This document shows positions 34,457 to 42,876 of a stretch of DNA of 64,000 nucleotides, one piece after another. Location: the NCBI GenBank assembly GCA_002918705.1, contig PQKR01000001.1, forward strand, positions 434,001 to 498,000, written 5' to 3'. Source of the DNA: Escherichia sp. ESNIH1 (GTDB taxonomy: Bacteria; Pseudomonadota; Gammaproteobacteria; Enterobacterales; Enterobacteriaceae). The notes under the pieces were generated by a model. That model did no database searches, was not told the origin of the DNA, and saw only the letters and a list, made by a program, of their open reading frames with translations. The first letter of the stretch is position 1; each line of letters begins with the position of its first letter. A program made the position numbers and the translations under genes.

Positions 34457-37400
34457 ATGCCTATATTTGACAGCTTCTGGCAAGCAGGTTACGAGGGTGC
34501 CGATCACCGTAACGGACAAGGTATGCCGCTCTCAATGAATGACGTAACCGGGCACAACGCCAGAGTGCTAAGCGATTATATTTCATTAAAGAAGTTAAAT
34601 ATTTCAACGGTGCGGGAGAGCGTGGGCTGGCGTCTTGTTGAGACCGCTCACGGATATGATTTTTCATCCGTTGCCGAAAAGATGCAGGCTGCAAACGAGG
34701 CCGGAATACAAATTTGCTGGACGATCTGTCACTACGGCTGGCCGGACGACACCGATATTTTTTCACCTGACTTTGTGCCTCGCTTTGCAAAGCTCTGCGG
34801 TGCGCTGGCGCAATTTTTAGTGCCCTGGTACGTCTCTTCGCCGGTCTACTCGCCGGTCAATGAGATCTCGTTTACCAGCTGGGCCCTCTCGGTAGGGTTT
34901 TTTCGCTGCTCCGCACCGCCGGGCATTGCCACCGGGGAAGAGAGCAAGCGCCAGCTAGTACGCGCAACCATAGCAGCCTGCGAAGCGATCTGGGCTGCCG
35001 ATCCACGTGCACGCATCTTACATTGCGATCCGATTATTCATCTGGCCACGCCGGACGAGAGCCCGGAATCGCTGGCCATGACCGCGGGCCATTACAACTC
35101 GCAGTATCAAACCTGGGACATGCTCTCAGGTAGAACAGAACCGGACCTGGGCGGCGCGCCCCGTTACCTCGATCTCATTGGGGCGAACTACTACCACGAT
35201 AACCAATGGGAGAGCGGCAGCAATGCACGCCTGTGGTGGCACCTTGGCGATCCCAGGCGGGTCCGACTTAGTCATATGTTAGAAACGCTTTACCGTCGCT
35301 ATGAGCGCCCGATCCTGCTGGCTGAGACCAGCCACGTAGGCAGCGGACGCGGTGCATGGATAAGCCAGATAGCGGCAGAGGTAGCCCAGGCGCAGCTGGC
35401 AGGCGTCGAGCTACATGGGGTGTGTCTTTATCCCGCCATCGACCGGCCCGACTGGGAGGATTTGAGCCGTTGGCATCGCAGCGGACTATGGGAACTTGAC
35501 CATCAAGGCACGGACCCACTGGCACGCATACTTGATCCTGTTTATGCCGCCGCTTTGCAAAAGGCGCAGCACACACTGGGTCTGTTCCAATCCCGATTAT
35601 GCGATCTGAATGACGCTAAGAATAGTAGCGACCCTATGAAAAAACTGTATATCTTTAGCCATCTGCGCTGGGACTTCGTCTTTCAGCGCCCGCAGCATCT
35701 CCTGACCCGGCTGGCGAAACACTACCAGATCTACTTTATTGAAGAGCCAACCTTCGCGCCTCCGCCTGCCAGCTTAACCCTGACGCATCCTGCGCCCAAT
35801 GTGACCGTGATAAAACCGCATACGCCGCTTCAGGTGCATGGCTTCCACGACAGTCAGATAGCCTATCTCCAGCCGCTGCTGGCAGATATCGTCGACGAAA
35901 ATGAGGCGCCGCTGGTCTGGTTCTATACGCCGATGGCGCTGCCGCTGTTGGCAGTCTTCAATCCCTCACTGGTGATCTATGACTGTATGGATGAGCTGGC
36001 GGCGTTTGAGAATGCGCCAAGACAGCTTTTACAGCGCGAGTCTGCCCTGCTTAACCGGGCCGATATCGTCTTTACCGGCGGGCCCAGTCTCTATAAGGCA
36101 AAGTCGGGGCGGCATGAGAATATCCACTGCTTTACCAGCAGCGTAGACGCCATCCACTTTGAGCAGGCGCTTGACCGCAACAACTATCATCCGCTGATCC
36201 AGGATCTGCCGCACCCGCGCTTAGGGTACTGTGGCGTTATTGATGAGCGTATGGATCTCGATCTGGTGGCCGCGATTGCCGATGCCCATCCGGAGTGGCA
36301 GGTGATCATGGTCGGGCCGGTCGTCAAAATCGATCCCGCCACCCTGCCCCAGCGCCCTAATATTCACTATCTCGGTATGCAGCCCTATCAGGCCCTGCCT
36401 CAGTTCCTGGCCGGGTGGGATGTCTGCCTGATGCCGTTCGCCCTCAACGCCTCAACGCGTTACATCAGCCCGACCAAGGTGCTTGAGTATATGGCCGCGC
36501 TGCTGCCGGTGGTAAGCACGGCGATTACCGACGTCGTTGAGCCCTATAAGCATGTGGTCGCCATCGGCTACGATCGTGCAGGCTTTGTACGCGCCTGCGA
36601 AAAGATGCTCGCCCTGACGCCTGAGGCAAGGCAGACGATGCAGCGAGAGATGAAGCGGATCGTTGATAGCACCTCCTGGGACGTCACGGCGCAGGCCATG
36701 CACGGCCTGATTGAGAAGGAGCTGGCGAAAGCGGCTCCGCAGCGGATCGCCACACCTGCCGCGCAGGCGGCAAATGACGCAGCGCGAAAAAACACGGCGC
36801 TGAAGCTAAAACCCTCCCGCAGCGAAAACGCCATCCCTGCCCGCTGTCTGATCCTCGGCGGCGGCCCCACGGGCCTAAGCGCGGCATATCATTACGGCTC
36901 GCAGGCGGTGCTGCTGGAGCGCAACGCGAGCGTCGGCGGCTGGTGCCGCTCCATTGAAGACGGCGGTTTTACCTTCGACTATGCCGGGCACATCATGTTC
37001 TCGAACGATCCCTATGTGCTGGAGCTGTATGACATGCTGCTAGGGGACAATCTACACTGGCAGATGCGCGAGGCGTGGATCTACACCGACGGCGTCTACA
37101 CGCGCTATCCCTTCCAGGGGGCGCTGTATGGCCTGCCGACCGAGACCATCAAAGAGTGTATCCTGGGCGCCATTGAAGCCAAGTACAGCAGCACGGCGCA
37201 GGTGCCGCCGGAGAACTTTGAACGCTTTATCTATCAGGTTTGGGGCGCGGGTATCGCCAGGCATTTTGCTATCCCCTATAACCAGAAGCTGTGGACCGTG
37301 CCGCTCTCTGAGATGGAGACCTCCTGGCTTGGCGGACGCGTACCGCTACCGGATCTGGCCCAGATCGTTGAAGGTGCAGTGGAGCCAGTCGGCAAGCCGA

Positions 37401-38158
37401 TGGGCCCCAACGCCCGCTTTGGTTACCCGCTGAAGGGCGGCTTCCAGGCGCTGATGTCGGCCTTCTTACCGCACATCAAAGGCGTGGTTGAGACCAACAG
37501 CGAGATTGTTCATATCCTGGCGAATCAGCATATCGCCGTGCTCGCCGATGGCAGGCAGTTCCACTATGAGCAGCTAATTAGCACCATGCCCCTGCCGGAG
37601 TTGATTCGTATCATTGGCGATGAGGCCCCGGATGAGGTGATCGCGGCGGCGAACGGGCTGCACCATGTCTCGGTGCGCTGCGTAAACCTTGGCATTGGTC
37701 GGGCCAACCTCACCGATAAGCACTGGATCTACTTTGCTGGCGACACCATTTTCCACCGTATCTTTGTGCAAGGTAACACCAGCCCTGAGTGTAATCCACC
37801 TGGCGGCTGCGGCCTGACGTGCGAGATCACCTACTCCGAGCATAAACCGCTGCCGGTTGATGGCCAGGCGCTGATCGATCGCTGTATTGCCGAGTGTATT
37901 GAAGTCGGCATCTTTACGGCGGAGGATGAGGTGCTGGTAGCGAATCAGCTGGATATTCCCTATGCCTACGTGGTTTACGATCACGAGCGGTCGAAAAACG
38001 TCGAGACGGTGCGGCAGTGGCTGCTGACTCAGGATATCGTGCTGGCGGGCCGCTATAGCGAGTGGGAGTACTACAACTCCGATCATGCGTTTATTGCCGG
38101 GAAGAATGCCGCCGAGAAGGTGAAAAACAGCGTCAGCCGACGCGGGGCAGGCGCGTAA
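34457..38158 (+). CDS. Three-domain fusion: clan-A glycoside hydrolase - glycosyltransferase - FAD oxidoreductase
   Basis: A single 1,233-residue frame. Residues 1-385 form a TIM-barrel glycosidase (GH1-like clan A) with acid/base Glu136 in SPVNEISF and nucleophile Glu290 in ILLAETSH. Residues 394-760 form a GT4-like glycosyltransferase (FVFQRPQHLLTRLAKHY; PTKVLEYMAALLPVVS). After an Ala-rich linker, residues 797-1233 form an FAD amine-oxidase/UDP-galactopyranose-mutase-like domain (ILGGGPTGLSAAYHYG; YAGHIMFSND). It has an AGGAG site before the ATG and its own terminator shared with katN. An internal Met at 394 starts the second domain but lacks a ribosome site. The likely role is making or remodelling an exported glycan under stress; this is inference. 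Confidence 0.85.
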   Translation: MPIFDSFWQAGYEGADHRNGQGMPLSMNDVTGHNARVLSDYISLKKLNISTVRESVGWRLVETAHGYDFSSVAEKMQAANEAGIQICWTICHYGWPDDTDIFSPDFVPRFAKLCGALAQFLVPWYVSSPVYSPVNEISFTSWALSVGFFRCSAPPGIATGEESKRQLVRATIAACEAIWAADPRARILHCDPIIHLATPDESPESLAMTAGHYNSQYQTWDMLSGRTEPDLGGAPRYLDLIGANYYHDNQWESGSNARLWWHLGDPRRVRLSHMLETLYRRYERPILLAETSHVGSGRGAWISQIAAEVAQAQLAGVELHGVCLYPAIDRPDWEDLSRWHRSGLWELDHQGTDPLARILDPVYAAALQKAQHTLGLFQSRLCDLNDAKNSSDPMKKLYIFSHLRWDFVFQRPQHLLTRLAKHYQIYFIEEPTFAPPPASLTLTHPAPNVTVIKPHTPLQVHGFHDSQIAYLQPLLADIVDENEAPLVWFYTPMALPLLAVFNPSLVIYDCMDELAAFENAPRQLLQRESALLNRADIVFTGGPSLYKAKSGRHENIHCFTSSVDAIHFEQALDRNNYHPLIQDLPHPRLGYCGVIDERMDLDLVAAIADAHPEWQVIMVGPVVKIDPATLPQRPNIHYLGMQPYQALPQFLAGWDVCLMPFALNASTRYISPTKVLEYMAALLPVVSTAITDVVEPYKHVVAIGYDRAGFVRACEKMLALTPEARQTMQREMKRIVDSTSWDVTAQAMHGLIEKELAKAAPQRIATPAAQAANDAARKNTALKLKPSRSENAIPARCLILGGGPTGLSAAYHYGSQAVLLERNASVGGWCRSIEDGGFTFDYAGHIMFSNDPYVLELYDMLLGDNLHWQMREAWIYTDGVYTRYPFQGALYGLPTETIKECILGAIEAKYSSTAQVPPENFERFIYQVWGAGIARHFAIPYNQKLWTVPLSEMETSWLGGRVPLPDLAQIVEGAVEPVGKPMGPNARFGYPLKGGFQALMSAFLPHIKGVVETNSEIVHILANQHIAVLADGRQFHYEQLISTMPLPELIRIIGDEAPDEVIAAANGLHHVSVRCVNLGIGRANLTDKHWIYFAGDTIFHRIFVQGNTSPECNPPGGCGLTCEITYSEHKPLPVDGQALIDRCIAECIEVGIFTAEDEVLVANQLDIPYAYVVYDHERSKNVETVRQWLLTQDIVLAGRYSEWEYYNSDHAFIAGKNAAEKVKNSVSRRGAGA

Positions 38159-38165
38159 CGGCATA

Positions 38166-38198
38166 AAAAAACCCGGAAGCTAACCTTCCGGGTTTTTG
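38166..38198. terminator. Bidirectional terminator between the fusion gene and katN
   Basis: ACCCGGAAG and CTTCCGGGT form a 9-bp stem, extended by A and T runs on both sides, with a five-base loop. It serves the rightward fusion gene and the leftward katN. Confidence 0.9.
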
Positions 38199-38212
38199 TT
38201 TTTTACCGACGA

Positions 38213-39109
38213 TTACGGCGCTTTTTTAGCGGTCTCGTTCTCAATCGGTGGAACCGAGCCCAGATCGGTACCGGTAACCGGGTTAACCGACGGGTCAGAT
38301 GCGGTACGCAGCTTCATCGCGTCCAGGTTCGCCTGCTGCGGCCCCGGCAGCACGACGCTTGGTAAGCCATCGCCACCGTCCACGGCCGGCGGTGGGTTAG
38401 ATACGTACTCAAAGTTCTCGTCTGAGTTCCAGCTACCGCGCACTTCACCACCTTCAGACATATTGAAGTAGGTGTTAGCGTACTTCTCGATCGGCGGCAG
38501 TTTTCCTGGCGGGAAGTTGTTGCGGATTGAGTAGAGCGCTTTTTCAAAGGAGATCTGGTGGGCTACTTCACGGGTCATCAGGAAGCCCAGCGCATCTTTT
38601 ACGCCCGGATCGTCAGTCATGTTGATCAGACGTTCATAGATGATTTTTGCACGCGCTTCTGCGGCAATGTTGGAGCGCAGGTCAGCGGTCACTTCGCCGA
38701 TGGTATCGATATAGGCTGCGGTCCACGGGAAGCCGGCAGAGTTGGTCAGCGACGGGCCACCGCCATACAGCAGCGCGGTCAGATGGCTATCATTGCCGTT
38801 ACCGGTGATTTTACGATAAAGCTCGGCTTCCTGATCGGTACCTTCAGCCAGGTCGCCTTTAGCGCCCTTGTTGAGCATCCCTACCAGAGAGCCGATAATT
38901 TCGAGGTGGCTTAGCTCTTCAGTAGCGATGTCCATCAGCATATCTTTACGGCCCGGATCGTCATCCCCTAACCCCTGGGTAAAGTAGCGGCAGGCAGCGG
39001 CAAGTTCGCCCTGCGGGCCACCAAACTGCTCAAGCAGGAGGTTTGCCAGCCCCGGATTCGGCTCGGCAACGCGTACGGTGTACTGTAATTGCTTTACATG
39101 TCTGAACAT
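38213..39109 (-). CDS. katN: Manganese (non-haem) catalase KatN
   Basis: KatN dismutates hydrogen peroxide at a dimanganese centre. The 298-residue ferritin-like protein has the expected metal-ligand helices: NLLLEQFGGPQGELAAACRYF near 22-42, MLMDIATEELSHLEIIG near 58-75, and later AEARAKIIYERLI and MTREVAHQISFEKAL. It has a proline-rich C-terminal tail typical of the family. In Salmonella katN is RpoS-controlled; the sequence here does not prove that. It shares a terminator with the convergent fusion gene. Confidence 0.96.
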   Translation of the reverse strand: MFRHVKQLQYTVRVAEPNPGLANLLLEQFGGPQGELAAACRYFTQGLGDDDPGRKDMLMDIATEELSHLEIIGSLVGMLNKGAKGDLAEGTDQEAELYRKITGNGNDSHLTALLYGGGPSLTNSAGFPWTAAYIDTIGEVTADLRSNIAAEARAKIIYERLINMTDDPGVKDALGFLMTREVAHQISFEKALYSIRNNFPPGKLPPIEKYANTYFNMSEGGEVRGSWNSDENFEYVSNPPPAVDGGDGLPSVVLPGPQQANLDAMKLRTASDPSVNPVTGTDLGSVPPIENETAKKAP

Positions 39110-39429
39110 AGGCTCACTCCAGTGATTATTTATTTTCCAGCATCGTTCACAACTGCTGAATGAAGAATAAATAAATGCTTAAATATGAAAACCTTACATT
39201 TTCATAAAAGTCGTCGTACCGCTTATAAGGATAGCCCATGATTGAAATTCAGCCGGGGTATTGAATCATCCTTAAAATTTTAAGATTTGTCTTAAGTTAA
39301 CGAGCAGGTATAAATAAACCATTAAGAAATAAACATTTACAAAAATAATCACTGCTCTATTCCACGTCTACTACCCAATGCAATATGACGCTTTTATCCC
39401 TATTCTACAAAAAGATACTTCTGACAGAT
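39110..39429. other. AT-rich intergenic region at the core/accessory junction
   Basis: About 320 AT-rich bases containing the katN promoter region on its left side. It marks the change from typical core genes to accessory DNA. I found no tRNA, direct repeat or attachment site in it. Confidence 0.5.
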
Positions 39430-39923
39430 TTATAACAGATGTTTAACATCGCCAGTATTGATCTCTTCTGCTCCCGGCAGCCATAACTTGCCCCATTTTC
39501 CAGTACAGTGACAGGTAAGGATCCGCTCAGGGTTACGGCTTTGATATAATTCCGTAGGGATATCAAGCTCCACGGCATAGCGCGTCGTAGATGCATCCCA
39601 CCTACGACTGCATAGATAGTGCTTACTCCAGTAAGCTTTTTAGAGTGCTCGATAATATTTCTGAGGCCTTTATGGCCGCAGCCGGTAAATATCACCAACC
39701 CTTTTTCAGACTTATATATCAGAGCACCTTCATCGTTAAGTGTATCAGGCTCTACTTTCGTCATTTTTACATAGCCGTAAGATTTAACTGATGCGATTTC
39801 ACCTGACCATATAAACCGGTCACCTATCTCATAAGGCTTTTTTGTAAAATAGAAGTTGTGTTTAACCGAAGGTAGCTGAGTAGTTATCTTCTTGATTTCT
39901 ATAAAGCGGTTTAAAATTTTCAT
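39430..39923 (-). pseudogene. Truncated, frameshifted MBL-fold metallo-hydrolase
   Basis: Only the C-terminal part of a metallo-beta-lactamase-fold protein remains. The minus frame from 39923 encodes GLVIFTGCGHKGLRNIIEHS and YAVVGGMHLR, family-typical. Just after MHLR the homologous reading moves to another frame, where ELDIPTELYQSR, then LTCHCTGKWGKLWLPGAEE and INTGDVKHLL continue the family to a stop at 39430. The annotated-looking frame instead runs out-of-register to 39405. The N-terminal HxHxDH metal site is missing. It is a decayed fragment with one frameshift. Confidence 0.85.
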
Positions 39924-40054
39924 ACCTGGCGCTTATCCTGGCTGCTCTATAGCGTCATGCAGTTTGTTGGATTCGTTGTTATAGAAATTACAGACAAAAA
40001 ATATTGCCCACGTCAGCAGGATGGGTGCACCGGGTGAGTTCATTTTTTGGAATG

Positions 40055-40699
40055 TTAAGAGCTTGAGGCTTGTGCCTTCATCTGGCGATTTAGGGCTTCG
40101 GGAGTGAGCGGCGGATCCTGCCGATGCAGCATCGCATGGCAGTTAGGGCAGACAGGAATAAGATCGGTTTTAGGGTTAACCTGGTAGTTCTCTTTTATCT
40201 CTGATAAAGGGATGAGGTGATGCACATGGATAAAACCTTTCGCGATTTCACCGTACACCTTGGTCATGTCGATACCGCATACTTTGCATTGATACCCATG
40301 CCACTCTAACGCAGCCTGGCGGGCCTTTCGGTCGCGCTCGTAGCGGTTGACAGTTACCTGAACGGCGGCCCCTTCGATGTAGGTAGCTTGTTGCTGGATC
40401 TCATCGGGAAAAAGGTTTGGTTCGATGGATTCATTTTTATGGACGAGCTGAAATCCTTGATCGGTGAGTAGCTTGACACACTTTGATTTTATCCCGCCGC
40501 TGAAGTCGGATGGCGTGAAATTTAGGCCGGTGAGTGCAGAGGCAGCGATGCCGACAATGGCTTTTGGTGGGTAACGGCGGTCGTTGATGATAACGTCGTA
40601 GTCGCGGGAGTTAGCGAAGGCGTGATTAACTCCCGCATCATAGGCGTGGGCTGCGGCGATGATGGCTTGGCGGGGCAGCTGGCGGGGCAGTTTGTTCAT
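40055..40699 (-). CDS. HNH endonuclease, McrA-like (putative type IV restriction enzyme)
   Basis: A 214-residue protein. The N-terminal domain (about 1-85), with the block YPPKAIVGIAASALTG, resembles the head domain of ScoMcrA-type enzymes. The C-terminal nuclease is a complete zinc HNH: Cys138-x2-Cys141, His158/His160-His161, Asn186 and Cys184-x2-Cys187. Such enzymes cut modified DNA. I start at 40699 because AAGG lies 7 bases upstream; the frame is open to 40852. It lies 205 bases after the Mrr-type gene, same strand, separated by repeated CCCACTTG-type motifs. Confidence 0.8.
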   Translation of the reverse strand: MNKLPRQLPRQAIIAAAHAYDAGVNHAFANSRDYDVIINDRRYPPKAIVGIAASALTGLNFTPSDFSGGIKSKCVKLLTDQGFQLVHKNESIEPNLFPDEIQQQATYIEGAAVQVTVNRYERDRKARQAALEWHGYQCKVCGIDMTKVYGEIAKGFIHVHHLIPLSEIKENYQVNPKTDLIPVCPNCHAMLHRQDPPLTPEALNRQMKAQASSS

Positions 40700-40796
40700 G
40701 TGAGTGCCTTTTGAACGATTAATCATATGAAGGCCGGACTCGAATTTCACACCCAATAGACTGATATCAATGCATTTTATAAGAAGGAGTAAATAG

Positions 40797-40862
40797 TTAT
40801 ACCCGCACTTGTACCCACAAGTTAAAATCCGTACAAAAAATAGACATTGCAAGTGGGTATAA
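40797..40862. repeat. Inverted-repeat cluster upstream of the HNH gene
   Basis: ACTTGT-ACCC-ACAAGT (40807-40822) is a perfect 6-4-6 palindrome. It is flanked by TATACCCGCACTTG on the left and GCAAGTGGGTATA (ending near 40862) on the right, which are near inverted copies of each other. The region is a likely operator or promoter element of the HNH gene. Confidence 0.6.
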
Positions 40863-40904
40863 AGCCATACCAGTAGAACACCGATATGGCTATCAAAGCA
40901 AGAT

Positions 40905-41912
40905 TCAGGCAGGAAGGAAAGTTTTCTTCAGAGGCACCAAAAGTTTGGTCTCGATATCGACTTGCTCGTAATTCTCAATAAGAGCACGGACGAGATCATC
41001 AAGCGTCCAGAGCGTCAGTGGTATCGTCGAACGGTCGGCTTCATATCGAGCATCTTTCGTAAAACCCCCTGTACTGACATAAAGCCCGCGATCGTCTTTA
41101 TGGCGACCGCCGATAAAGCTGCGAATCTGTTGGCTTCCCATCTGCTCCCTGCGGTGCTTTACTTCAACGATGATACGCGGATTTTCAAAACCGAACCCAT
41201 CAGGTGAAGCAATGATGTCTTTACCCCGATCAGCTCCCGCAGGTGAGACCTGCGTTTTATAGCCCATACTGCGTAAAACTCCGGCAACAAGATTTTGCAT
41301 CTCATCCCAGTCAAGAGAGTTGATACGATCTTTGATACCCTCAAACGCCAGCATTTCCATATCGCGAAGCGGATCAGAAACAACCTCATCTTCATCCATC
41401 ACAATTGGATTCTGAGTAATTACATCTGCAGTGGGTTTCTTATCCTGCAAAAGCTCTTCTAGCGCATATTCTGGAAGCTGGAAAACCGTCAGCGTAGAAC
41501 CCAATGTGTTTTTGGTAGCAACAGACAGTCTATCGCGGTCGATTTCTTGAGTATTCCATTTAACCTGCCGAGCGATACCCATCCCCTCTTCCACCCATTC
41601 AGGATGATACTGGAAGTCTGAAGTAACTTTGCCTAGCAAATAAGTACGGTTGGCTGGCGAATAGGTAATAACCCAATCACCCTTTTGGATCTCATTCACA
41701 AAACGCCAGACCTGCGATGCGCCAGAACGGGCTGTTCCGAGCTTTGTTAAGGGATCAGCCTCCTGGTATAAGGCGAGTAACTGGGCTCGGGATAGGCCGG
41801 GTTTGACTAATGGAGCCAGCTGAGACCAACCGATGCCTACAATTTGCTTATCGCGAAAATCGTCATAGAGCTTGCCGCCGTCACCGCGGATCATCCACAT
41901 TCTGTTGCCCAT
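40905..41912 (-). CDS. Mrr-type restriction endonuclease with N-terminal reader-like domain
   Basis: A 335-residue protein. Residues 1-150 have a PUA/EVE-like pattern (MWMIRGDGGKLYDDFRDKQIVGIGW; GDWVITY; YLLGKVTSDF) that in similar enzymes reads modified bases. The C-terminal Mrr-cat PD-(D/E)xK domain has the catalytic set Asp232 (RGKDIIA), Glu250-x-Lys252 (IIVEVKHR) and Gln261 (GSQQIRSFIG). Mrr-family enzymes cleave methylated or otherwise modified DNA. Its locus, near symE, recalls mrr of the E. coli immigration control region, but the sequence is not E. coli Mrr. GGGAC ribosome site. Confidence 0.85.
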   Translation of the reverse strand: MGNRMWMIRGDGGKLYDDFRDKQIVGIGWSQLAPLVKPGLSRAQLLALYQEADPLTKLGTARSGASQVWRFVNEIQKGDWVITYSPANRTYLLGKVTSDFQYHPEWVEEGMGIARQVKWNTQEIDRDRLSVATKNTLGSTLTVFQLPEYALEELLQDKKPTADVITQNPIVMDEDEVVSDPLRDMEMLAFEGIKDRINSLDWDEMQNLVAGVLRSMGYKTQVSPAGADRGKDIIASPDGFGFENPRIIVEVKHRREQMGSQQIRSFIGGRHKDDRGLYVSTGGFTKDARYEADRSTIPLTLWTLDDLVRALIENYEQVDIETKLLVPLKKTFLPA

Positions 41913-41938
41913 ACCAGTCCCTTCATGAGGAAAAGAAA

Positions 41939-42058
41939 TTATGCTGGATCATAAGCTTGTTCGTAGTATGCGTCAAAACCATCAACAACGACGGCCCAGC
42001 ATTCCCGGATTGTGCTTGCGATAATGTGCCCAGTTAAAATTACAGCTTCAATTTGCAT
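41939..42058 (-). CDS. Hypothetical 39-residue protein
   Basis: A short frame starting MQIEAVILTGHIIASTIREC and ending AYDPA, just upstream of the Mrr-type gene and in the same direction. A weak GGACG sequence precedes the ATG. I recognise no family. It could be a leader peptide of the Mrr operon or a chance frame. Confidence 0.3.
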   Translation of the reverse strand: MQIEAVILTGHIIASTIRECWAVVVDGFDAYYEQAYDPA

Positions 42059-42078
42059 GATATTTCGTCCATATAAGT

Positions 42079-42110
42079 AAAAGCACCAACCAGCATCGGC
42101 AGGTGCTTTT
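42079..42110 (-). terminator. Intrinsic terminator downstream of the toxin gene
   Basis: AAAAGCACC and GGTGCTTTT form a 9-bp stem; read on the minus strand it ends in a T-run. It lies 53 bases after the toxin stop and probably ends the leftward CP4-type operon before the Mrr unit. Confidence 0.75.
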
Positions 42111-42162
42111 TGGAATGAGTAAATTAAATAAGTAAGGAAAGCTGCAGTGTGAATCAGGAAGG

Positions 42163-42504
42163 CTATTCCCAATGTTCACCGTGCCGCGCTTTCAATAAAC
42201 CTGTTGCCTGTCGCGCCCGCAGAATATCGACTGCCCGCAGATATGGGGACTGTTCTTGCCAGTCGAATCCCCTGCGATCAATACGAACCAGCCCGTACTT
42301 TTCCACCAGAAAATTAACGGCATCGGCCAAAGATATACCGGCATCGATATGTTCCTGAATTACCGTTTCATCACTGAATGGCGTGTCGTTGAGTGTCAGG
42401 CCATAATGTTGTTCCAGCAGGCGTGCAAGCAGCATTTGCCAGACAGCCACGGGCGACAGACATAGCTTCGCCGCCTGCGGATTTGTTGCAGGTAGAGTTT
42501 TCAT
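42163..42504 (-). CDS. cbtA: CbtA/YpjF-family toxin (type IV toxin-antitoxin)
   Basis: CbtA-family toxins block FtsZ and MreB polymerisation. The 113-residue protein begins [20 protein letters not shown] and runs through [18 protein letters not shown] and [19 protein letters not shown] to [16 protein letters not shown], almost word for word YeeV/YpjF. I start at 42504, the family start; the frame is open to 42567. The C-terminal tail ([10 protein letters not shown]) differs from E. coli copies. The antitoxin gene is 20 bases upstream. Confidence 0.95.
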   Translation of the reverse strand: MKTLPATNPQAAKLCLSPVAVWQMLLARLLEQHYGLTLNDTPFSDETVIQEHIDAGISLADAVNFLVEKYGLVRIDRRGFDWQEQSPYLRAVDILRARQATGLLKARHGEHWE

Positions 42505-42524
42505 ATTTGCTCTTGTGAAAGTAG

Positions 42525-42866
42525 TTAACGATGGGTGGAGTAAACGGCGATGTATACGTAGCCGCAACTGCCAAGGGTATCGGCTTCGCAGGTGAAACCA
42601 TTGTGGTACAGGGTGACACAGTGGGCATGGCGAGGATTCATTTCACCAGTCGTCAGCATCGATTCCATCTGGCTGATAAAATGTGGGAATGCCACATCCA
42701 GCTTAAGACATTCTGCTTCGCTGAACTTACCGGTGATACTGGCCAGGTCAGCCAGATAGTGCAGCCGGTTTCCCTCCTGTACCAGACGAGCGCCAAAGCA
42801 AGGTGTCACATTACGATTCAGACCCCACTTGAGAAATGAATCGTTCTCTGAGTCAGTAGATTTCAT
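42525..42866 (-). CDS. cbeA: CbeA/YfjZ-family antitoxin
   Basis: The partner antitoxin, which stabilises MreB/FtsZ bundles rather than binding the toxin. The 113-residue protein has the family core [19 protein letters not shown], then NRLHYLAD, and a closing [33 protein letters not shown]. The N-terminal 16 residues ([13 protein letters not shown]) differ from YeeU/YfjZ. Start at 42866. The small YeeT/YpjJ (DUF987) gene that usually lies between the RadC-like gene and the antitoxin is absent; the gap is 10 bases. Confidence 0.94.
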   Translation of the reverse strand: MKSTDSENDSFLKWGLNRNVTPCFGARLVQEGNRLHYLADLASITGKFSEAECLKLDVAFPHFISQMESMLTTGEMNPRHAHCVTLYHNGFTCEADTLGSCGYVYIAVYSTHR

Positions 42867-42876
42867 TGAAGTGCCC

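Noticed and set aside
34457-38158. Splitting the triple-domain frame into separate genes at the internal Met (about 35636) or at the FAD domain
   Set aside because: The frame is continuous with no stop, and no ribosome site precedes the internal Met or the start of the FAD domain.
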